This document shows, piece by piece, positions 53,671-64,000 of a stretch of DNA of 64,000 bases. The position numbers and the translations under genes were made by a program. The DNA is from CAWFNW01 sp963817405. Its GTDB lineage: Bacteria; Actinomycetota; Coriobacteriia; Anaerosomatales; Anaerosomataceae. Positions within the stretch are counted from its first letter, which is position 1. Each line of letters begins with the position of its first letter. The notes under the pieces were generated by a model. The model was given only the letters and a program-made list of their open reading frames with translations, was not told where the DNA came from and ran no database searches. The DNA lies in the NCBI GenBank assembly GCA_963817405.1, contig CAWFNW010000003.1, positions 601,462 through 665,461 on the forward strand. Direction: 5' to 3'.

Positions 53671-54192
53671 CTACGCCGCCGGCCGGCCGTAGCGCGCCGT
53701 GAACGAAGCCTTGGCGATGGTGTTGGCGTTGACCATGAAGCCGGCCAGCGCCGCGGTGGCATCGTCCGGGATGTCGAGCTTGTCGGTCTTGAGCGCGTGC
53801 ACCGTGAAGACATAGCGGTGCGGCTTGTCGCCCGGTGGCGGGCACGGGCCGCCCCAGCCCGCGAAGCCGTAGTCGATGCGCACATGGCGCGCGCCCTTGG
53901 GCAGCTTGGCGCCGCCGGCCGCGCCGGCATCGGACGGCAACTCGCTCACCTTGGCCGGGATGTCGATCACGAACCAGTGCCACCAGCCCGAGCCGGTCGG
54001 CGCGTCGGGGTCGTACACCGTCACGGCGAAGCTCTTCGCATCCGCGGGCGCGCCGCTCCAGCGCAGCGTGGGCGACTTGTTGTCGCCGGTGCAGCCGAAG
54101 CCGTTGAACTCGAAGCTCTTGGGCATCAGGGCGTCCGGGGCGAAGTCGGGGCTGGAGAGAACGAAGCCGCCGGACGAGGTGGGTGGACTCAT
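53671..54192 (-). CDS. YbhB/YbcL-family phosphatidylethanolamine-binding-like protein
   Basis: A 173-residue PEBP-fold protein, one of the few intact genes in this part. Family features are CTGDNKSPTLRWSGAP, the DPDAPTGSGWWHW ligand-site segment and GPCPPPGDKPHRYVFTVHAL. Bacterial YbhB proteins have unclear roles. It diverges from the MFS gene over a 147-base region in which I see no clear promoter. Confidence 0.92.
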   Translation of the reverse strand: MSPPTSSGGFVLSSPDFAPDALMPKSFEFNGFGCTGDNKSPTLRWSGAPADAKSFAVTVYDPDAPTGSGWWHWFVIDIPAKVSELPSDAGAAGGAKLPKGARHVRIDYGFAGWGGPCPPPGDKPHRYVFTVHALKTDKLDIPDDATAALAGFMVNANTIAKASFTARYGRPAA

Positions 54193-54339
54193 GCTGGACT
54201 CCTCGAAGTGGGGGAGCCTTGATGCTACGCCGGTCGCGGCGCTGTCAGCTCGAGCTTGAGGCCTCCGCGTTCGCGGGTCCGCAAACGGCCAGTCCACGTG
54301 TCGGAAGATCGCGCACCATAGGCCTTTCGCCATCAGCCC

Positions 54340-55562
54340 ATGAGTACCCCACTGCCCCGCTCCTTCACCGCCCTGGCCGCATCCAACCTGGCGGCGCAGT
54401 CGGCCGAGCAACTGAGCCTGGCCGCGGTGCCGCTGGTGGCCGTGCTGGCGCTCGGCGCGGGCCCCGGCGAGACCGGCGTGCTGGCGGCGGTGCAGACGCT
54501 GCCGTTCCTGCTGCTGTCGATTCCGCTGGGGCTGTTGGCCGACCGGATGTCGCGCCGGCGCCTGATGCTGTGGGCCGAAGGGCTGCGCGCGCTGTCGTTG
54601 CTGGCGCTGCTGGCCATGGTGCTGTCGAACCGCTTGTCGATTGCCGGGCTGGCGATCCTGGGCTTCGTCGGCGCCCTCGGCACCGTCGGCTTCAGCGTGG
54701 CCGCGCCGGCGCTGATTCCCGCGCTGGTGCCGCGCGAACAAGCTGGGGCAGGCCAACGGCCGGATCGAGCTGGCCCGCAGCGCGGCCTACGCGGCCGGGC
54801 CGGCGCTGGCCGGCGCGCTGGTCGCGTGGGCCGGTGCTTCGTCGGCCTTCGTGCTGGCGGCGATGCTGTCGGCCAGTGCCGTCGCGCTGCTGTGGCGGTT
54901 GACGGAGCCGCCGCGCCCGCCGCTGCCGACCCGCCATCCACTGCTGGAGATCCGCGACGGCGCGCACTTCGTCTGGCGGCAGCCCTTCCTGCGCCCGATG
55001 CTGCTGACCGGCGTGGCCTGGAACATTTCCTGGTTCGTGCTGCAGGCGGCCTATGTGCCCTACGCCGTGCGCGTGCTGGGGCTGAACGCGCAGATCGGTC
55101 GGCATGACGCTGGCCATGTACGGCGCCGGCATGGTGGTCGGCGCGCTGGCGTCGTCACGCGTGATCGGCGCGCTGCCGTTCGGGCGCGCGATCCAGCTCG
55201 GGCCGGCGGTCTCGGTGCTGGCCGCCTTCACGATGGTGGCCACGCTGTTCCTGCCGACCGGCGTGCTGGCGGCGACATCGTTCTTCCTGTTCGGCGCCGG
55301 ACCGATCATGTGGACCATCACGTCGACCACATTGCGCCAGAGCATCACGCCCGGCGCCATGCTGGGCCGGGTGTCGTCGGTGTTCCTGGCCGTGAACGCC
55401 GGCGCCCGCCCGGTCGGCGCGGCCCTGGGCGCGCTGGTCGGCGCCTCCTGGGGCGAAGCCGCCTGCCTGTGGCTGGCCGCGGCCGGCTTCGTGCTGCAGG
55501 CTGCGGTGATCCTTGCGTCGAGCCTGAGCGGGCTGCGGCGGTTGCCCGCGCCTGCGCACTGA
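54340..55562 (+). CDS. Major facilitator superfamily transporter (two frameshifts)
   Basis: About 407 residues with some twelve helices. The loop 2-3 motif GLLADRMSRRRLM marks the MFS fold, and the short loops resemble the DHA/enterobactin exporter-like group. Frames break near 54,735 (GAACAAG for GAAAAG or similar) and 55,098 (GGTCGGC for GGTGGC). The later parts, LARSAAYAAGPALAGAL and LAMYGAGMVVGALAS, read well in the shifted frames. Substrate unknown. Confidence 0.8.
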
Positions 55563-55587
55563 AGCCGAGCGCCTGGGCGCGGGCCGG

Positions 55588-58562
<2,975 letters not shown>

Positions 58563-58691
58563 GCTGACCATTCCATCCCATAGAACCAGGGCCGGGCTTC
58601 CAGAATCCCGGACCATCCTTACAATCGGCGCTTCTCGCGCGCACGCACACGCGCGCACGTGTGCATATTCAAATTAACAGAGTTTTTGTTC

Positions 58692-59223
58692 ATGGCAGAA
58701 AAAGCATTGAATGGCGCCGGGTCGGCTTCCTCCACGGTATCCGGCGCGGCGCCGGCGCCAGCTCCCGCGCGCCGGATCCAGGTCCGGCGCTCCGGCGTGC
58801 ACGGCAAGGGGGTCTTCGCCCTGCAGAATATTGCCGAAGGTGAAACCATCATCGAATATGTGGGCGAAGTGATCAACTGGAAGGAGGCCCAGCGCCGCCA
58901 TCCGCACGATCCCAAGGACCCCAACCATACGTTCTACTTTCACGTGGACGAAAAACGGGTGATCGACGCCAAGCATCGGCGGCAACTCCGCCCGCTGGAT
59001 CAACCACTCGTGCGATCCCGAACTGCGAGTCCGACGAGGTGGACGGGCGGATCTTCATCAAGGCCCTGCGCAACATCAGGGCCGGCGAGGAGCTCAACTA
59101 CGACTACGGGCTGATCATCGACGAGCCCTCACGCGCAAGCTCAAGGCCGAGTACCCCTGCTGGTGCGGCTCCAGGAACTGCCGGGGCACCCTGCTGGCCC
59201 CCAAGCGCAGGCAACCCAAGTGA
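58692..59223 (+). CDS. SET-domain protein lysine methyltransferase-like (frameshifted)
   Basis: About 177 residues. After an Ala/Pro-rich start it has the SET domain: RRSGVHGKGVFAL, FYFHVDEKRVIDA, and, after extra Cs near 58,972 and 59,017, ARWINHSCDPNCESDEVDG and LNYDYG. A third break near 59,130 (a missing base) leads to a post-SET cysteine cluster PCWCGSRNCRGTLL. Bacterial SET proteins are known in Burkholderiales and Chlamydia; targets are uncertain. It ends at the GTG of birA (overlapping). Confidence 0.85.
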
Positions 59224-60049
59224 ACTCCAGCCGCCCGCTGCCCGGTGACGCGCTCGCCGCGCGAGCGACGCGGCACTGGCCGACGGGCACCCGCAGCTCG
59301 CTGGCCGGCCGAGGCGATCTGGGAGGCGGTGGCGCCGCTGGTGCCCGGGTTGACGGTCGAGGTGCTGCCCGAGATCGACTCGACCAACACCGAACTGATG
59401 CGCCGGGCGCGCGCCGGCCGCATCGACCCGGTGCTGCTGGTGGGGGAGCGGCAGACCGCCGGCCGGGGTCGCCTGGGCCGGGGCTGGGACAGCGAGCCGG
59501 GCAAATCGCTCACCTTCTCGCTGGGCCTGCCCCTGGCGCCGGCCGACTGGTCCGGACTGTCACTGGCGGTGGGAGTGACGCTGGCCGAATGCCTGGATCC
59601 GCGCATCCGATCTGAAGTGGCCCAATGACCTCTGGTTCGACGACCGCAAGCTGGCCGGCATCCTGATCGAGACCGGGGCCACCGGGTCGGACCATCCGCT
59701 ACGCGGTCATCGGGGTCGGCATCAATCTCGCGCAGCGGCCGTCGACCGGGCTGGCGACGCGCCCGCATGGCTTGGCGAACTGCTGCCTGGCTGCGAGAGC
59801 GGCGCGGTCCTGCTGCGGGTGGCGCCGCCGCTGGTCGCGGCCGTGCTGCGATTCGAGCGCGAAGGCTTTGGCGCGTTCAAGGGCCGCTTCGATGCGCGCG
59901 ACGCATTGAACGGCCGTGCCATCGTGCTCTCCGACGGCACGGCGGGCGTGGGGCGGGGCATCACCGACCAGGGCGCGCTGCGGGTTCAGACCGAGCGCGG
60001 CGTCACCACGGTCAGCAGTTCCGAGGTCAGCGTGCGGCCGCGCGACTGA
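59220..60049 (+). CDS. birA: Biotin protein ligase BirA (frameshifted)
   Basis: A biotin-[acetyl-CoA-carboxylase] ligase of about 275 residues without an N-terminal HTH domain. Core motifs are EIDSTNTELMRR, GERQTAGRGRLGRGW, then, in other frames, LKWPNDLWFDDRKLAGIL and YAVIGVGINLAQ, and the C-terminal domain GVGRGITDQGALRVQ. Breaks lie near 59,300, 59,608, 59,685 and 59,764. The GTG overlaps the SET gene stop. It attaches biotin to BCCP. Confidence 0.87.
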
Positions 60050-60056
60050 GCACGAC

Positions 60057-60712
60057 ATGCTGCGACTCATGGTGCTGCTGCTGCTCCTGGCGAATGCCGC
60101 TTTCTACGCCTGGTCGCATGGCGCCATGCGGGACCTGGGCCTGGCGCCGACGCAGCAGTCCGAACCGCAGCGGCTGGAGCAGCAGATCCGCCCCCAGGCG
60201 ATCCGCATCCTGCGCGCTGACGAGGCACGGCGCTGGAACCGGCCGCCAGCCGCGTGGCGAAGGCGGCCGAGTGCCTGCAGGCCGGTCCCTTCGAGGCGGT
60301 CCAGGTTGCCGGGTTGAAACAGGCGCTGGACGCGCTCCCCGCGGGCTCCTGGAGCCTGGAGCCCGTGGTGGACCCGGGCCGCTGGATCATCTACATGGGC
60401 AAGTACGCGACGGCCGAGAACACCGCGCGCAAGAAGGCCGAGCTGCGCCAGCTGGGCGTCGCGTTCGAACCCTCGTCCGATCCCGCGCTCGAGCCGGGCC
60501 TGTCGCTGGGCGGGTTCGCCAGCGAGGCCGAAGCCAGCCAGCAACTCGAGTCGTTCCTGCAGCGCGGCGTGCGCAGCGCGAAGGTGGTGCAGGAGCGCGC
60601 CGAGACGCGCGGCCAGCTGCTGAAATTTTCGGCGGTGGACGACAGCCTGCGGCCGCGGCTGGACGAGTTGCGGCCGGCCCTCCCAAGCAAGCCCTTGCGG
60701 CCCTGCCGCTGA
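60057..60712 (+). CDS. SPOR-domain-like membrane protein (one frameshift)
   Basis: About 218 residues. A membrane anchor (MLRLMVLLLLLANAAFYAWS) is followed by a polar linker, a break near 60,230, and a C-terminal region of two repeats with YMGKYATAENTARKKAELRQLG and LSLGGFASEAEASQQLESFLQRG, similar to the SPOR fold that binds peptidoglycan. It starts 8 bases after birA, a common arrangement in Burkholderiales. Confidence 0.75.
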
Positions 60713-60727
60713 TCGCAAGGAAACCCG

Positions 60728-61383
60728 ATGTCCCTCAAGCTCTATTTCGCGCCCGGCGCCTGCTCGTTCGTTCCGCATGCCCTGCTGGAGACCGCCGGCG
60801 CGCAGTTCGAGCCGGTCATGGTCAAGCTGCACAAGGGCGAGAACTACAGCGCCGACTACAAGGCCCTCAATCCGCGCTCGCAGGTGCCGGTGCTGGTGGA
60901 CGACGGCGAGGTGATCACCCAGATCCTGGCGATCGTGACCTGGCTGGACCAGCGTTTTCCCGAGTGCCAGTTTCTGCCGCGCGACCCGATGGCCAGGGTT
61001 CGCGTCATGGAGACGCTGGCCTGGATGAACAACACGGTGCATCCGACCTTCACCCACGTCTTCATGCCGCACAAATTCGCGGCAGTCCCGAAGCGCAGGC
61101 CGATATCAAGGCGTTCAACGTGAATCTCTACCAGGGCATGCTGGGCGAGCTCGAGGCGATGGCGGCGCAGGCGGCTGCCGAGGGCCGCAGTTTCCTGCGC
61201 GGCACCTTCGGCCCGCTCGACGCCTACTCGCTCACGCTGCTGCGCTGGGGCGGCTTCGCCGGCCACGATCCGCAAGGCTTTCCGGCCTTGTGGTCGCTGG
61301 TGCAGCGAGTGGCGTCGCTGCCGGCGGTCGCGCGCGCGATCGAACGCGAGCGCCTGCAGCTGAACGTCTACAAGGCCGCCTGA
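60728..61383 (+). CDS. Glutathione S-transferase family protein (one frameshift)
   Basis: About 218 residues. The N-terminal thioredoxin-like domain has KLYFAPGACSFVPHALLE and NPRSQVPVLVDDGEVITQ with the glutathione-binding VPVL turn. After a missing base near 61,085 (GCGGCAGT where GCGGACAGT is expected) the helical domain follows, QADIKAFNVNLYQGML to LNVYKAA. The end overlaps the converging kinase gene by 16 bases. Confidence 0.87.
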
Positions 61384-62884
61384 GCCTCGGCGTCCACCGG
61401 CGCCGCGCCACGGCCTGTCTCGCTCACGACGAAGCGGACCTTGACCCGGGTGCCGGGCGGCACTTGGCCGGGGTGCGCATCCTCGAGCGTCACTTCGGCG
61501 TTGTGCTGGCGGGCGATCTCCAGCACGATCGGCAGGCCCAGGCCGGAGCCGTCCACGTTGGTTCCGAGCGCACGGTAGAACGGCTGGAACACCAGTTCGC
61601 GCTCGGCGGCGGGATGCCGGGCCCGGAGTCCTCGACCTGCAGCAGCAGCACATGGCCGAACGGGTCGGCGTGCACCCGCGCGGTGATCACCCCGGGGTGC
61701 TCGGCGCTGGAAGGCGTGTAGTTGATCGCGTTGTCGAGCAGGTTGCGGATCATTTCCGCGAGCAGCGTCGGATTGCCCTCGAGCCGCACGCCCGGCGCGC
61801 CCGGCTGCGCGCCGTCGTAGCCCAGGTCGATGTGACGATCCATGCTGCGCGGCACCGAGTCCTGCACCACCTCCCGGGTGATCTGGGCCAGGTCGCAGGG
61901 CTGGCGCGCGACCACCTGCCCGCCGCTCTCGGCGCGCGCCAGTGCCAGCAACTGGTTCACGGTGTGGGTCGCACGGATGCTGGAGCGGCCGATCTGCTTG
62001 AGCGACTGCTTCAGCTCCTCGGCATTGAAGCCTTCGCGCTGGGCCAGGTCGGCCTGCATGCGCAGGCCCGCCAGCGGCGTCTTCAACTGGTGCGCCGCGT
62101 CGGCCAGGAAGCGCTTCTGGGTCGCGATCGAATCCTTCAGCCGCGTCAGCAGGTCGTTGATCGAGGACACCAGCGGCGCGACCTCGAGCGGGACGGTCTT
62201 GTCCTCCAGCGGGCTCAGGTCGTCGGGCTTGCGCGCGCGGATCCGCTCCTCCAGCTGCGACAGCGGCTTGATGCCGCGCACCAGCGCCAGCCATACCAGC
62301 AGCACCGCCAGCGGCAGGATCACGAACTGCGGCAGCATCACGCCCTTGATGATCTCGGTGGCCAGCACCGAGCGCTTCTCGCGCGTTTCCGCCACCTGCA
62401 CCAGCGCCGGCTGCGCGCCGGGCAGGTCGAGCTTGACCCAGGTGTACGCCACGCGAACATCCTGCCCGTGGATCTCGTCGTCGCGCAGCAGCACTTCGCC
62501 GGGCTGCGGGCGCTCCTCCTCCGGCGGCAGCGGCACATCGCGCTCGCCGCTCAGCAGCTCGGAGCGGGGCCCCAGAACCTGGTAATAGACCTGGTCGGAG
62601 TCGTCCGCGCGCAGCAGCTCACGTGCCGGTTGCGGCAGGTTGAACACCACCCGCTGTCCCTGCACTGTCACCAGTTGCGCCAGGGTCTGGACGTTGTACT
62701 CGAGCGCCCGGTCGAACGGCTTGCCGGCGATGCTCTGCGCCACCACCCAGGTCAGCGCCAGGCTGACCGGCCACAGCAGCAGCAGCGGCGTGAGCATCCA
62801 GTCCAGGATCTCGCCGAACAGGGAACGTTGCTCGCGCTGGAAGATCTTCAAGGCAGGGTCCCGAACGCGGCCGATCGAAGCCAT
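61368..62884 (-). CDS. Sensor histidine kinase, TctE-like (one frameshift)
   Basis: About 505 residues. An N-terminal 2CSK-type region with one membrane helix (TPLLLLWPVSLALTWVV) precedes an extracytoplasmic domain, a second helix (FVILPLAVLLVWLALV), a HAMP-like segment and the HisKA domain with the phosphorylated His in ADAAHQLKTPLAGLRM. HATPase motifs are MIRNLLDNAINYTP and EDSGPGIP, then, after an extra base near 61,607, GSGLGLPIVLEIARQH. The ATG at 62884 gives MASIGRVRDPALK. It pairs with the regulator upstream. Confidence 0.87.
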
Positions 62885-62888
62885 GCCT

Positions 62889-63564
<676 letters not shown>

Positions 63565-63633
63565 TGACTTGTCTCCTGATGTCCGGCTGACTGCCCCGGC
63601 GCCTGCGCTGAAATTCTAGGCTGCCGTCGCGGT

Positions 63634-64000
63634 TCAGGCGCCGGGGCCAGCATAAGCCTCCAGGCCGATCATGACCACGGTGGCGACCTCGGGACCCACC
63701 TCTGCGCGAAACTCGGCTTCGGCCTGGGCCACTGCTTCGCGGAAAGCCTGCAGCCAGGCCAGCCCCGATGGTGTGAAGCGGATGCGCCGCGCCCGGCCGT
63801 CCTGCTCGTCGGGCGCGCGCGCCACCAGGCCCCAGGCTTCGCACTGGTCCACCAGGTCGCCCATCGCCTGCTTGCTCATGCCGGCCTGCTGGGCCAATTC
63901 GGTGAGCCGCGAGCCCTCCAGGGCCAGATGGCGGGTGATGTGGATGTGGGCGCGCTCACCTGCGAGCGGGCAGGCTTCGGCGATGGACAGCGCCAGCGGG
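63634..64000 (-). CDS. MarR-family transcriptional regulator (5' end missing)
   Basis: The last about 120 residues of a winged-helix regulator; the frame is open to the window end. The recognition region LTELAQQAGMSKQAMGDLVDQCEAWG (two helices, split by conserved Ala) and the wing with ARRIRFTPSGLAWL are typical of MarR, which usually respond to small phenolic ligands. The start codon lies beyond 64,000. Confidence 0.85.
   Translation of the reverse strand, partial: PLALSIAEACPLAGERAHIHITRHLALEGSRLTELAQQAGMSKQAMGDLVDQCEAWGLVARAPDEQDGRARRIRFTPSGLAWLQAFREAVAQAEAEFRAEVGPEVATVVMIGLEAYAGPGA

Overview
The window is best read as two unrelated pieces of bacterial chromosome joined near position 45,300. 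Positions 1 to about 45,290 are a gene-dense, high-GC stretch with unbroken reading frames. Many genes start with GTG and neighbours often overlap by 4 bases. Leucine is mostly CTC, and at least three genes appear to be transcribed without a leader. Gene order, the superoxide reductase, QueH and the leaderless genes suggest an anaerobic or microaerophilic actinobacterium, possibly of the Coriobacteriia type; this is inferred, no search was possible. Positions from about 45,345 to 64,000 favour CTG for leucine, carry a Burkholderiales-type gene set, and from about 49,360 onward contain some two dozen frameshifts, mostly single inserted bases. I infer a metagenomic mis-join whose right end has poor sequence quality, rather than natural gene transfer.

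Left piece: htpX (partial), lgt, a DUF3048 lipoprotein, pdxS-pdxT, yebC and ruvC-ruvA-ruvB; a superoxide reductase divergent from an isochorismatase-family hydrolase; fhs and folD (one-carbon metabolism); a surface protein; cspA; queH, queA and tgt (queuosine), with an ECF sigma/anti-sigma pair on the other strand; yajC-secD-secF; a 1215-residue RecJ-HIRAN-RecQ-like helicase fusion; rel and a metallo-beta-lactamase hydrolase; hisS-aspS, a probable 6S RNA, a thioredoxin-fold lipoprotein and rarA; a DUF948 protein, a degenerate RsbW-like factor, a SigB/SigF-type sigma factor and an AI-2E family permease; alaS-ruvX-mltG; an ABC exporter with a helical-repeat protein; yqeG-aroE-pilB; and a Roadblock protein cut by the junction.

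Right piece: two livK paralogues, livH, a fused livM-livG, livF, an acyl-CoA ligase and an acyl-CoA thioesterase (uptake and activation of an organic acid or amino-acid-like substrate); a PEBP/YbhB protein divergent from an MFS transporter; topoisomerase III with a C-terminal SWIB domain; a SET-domain protein; birA, a SPOR-like protein and a glutathione S-transferase; a TctE/TctD-type two-component pair; and a MarR regulator cut by the window end.

The most interesting biology is the RecJ-HIRAN-helicase fusion, the 6S RNA candidate with its conserved aspS-rarA position, the leaderless promoters, and the degenerate anti-sigma factor. The most important practical point is the junction: genes on its two sides should not be interpreted as one genome.
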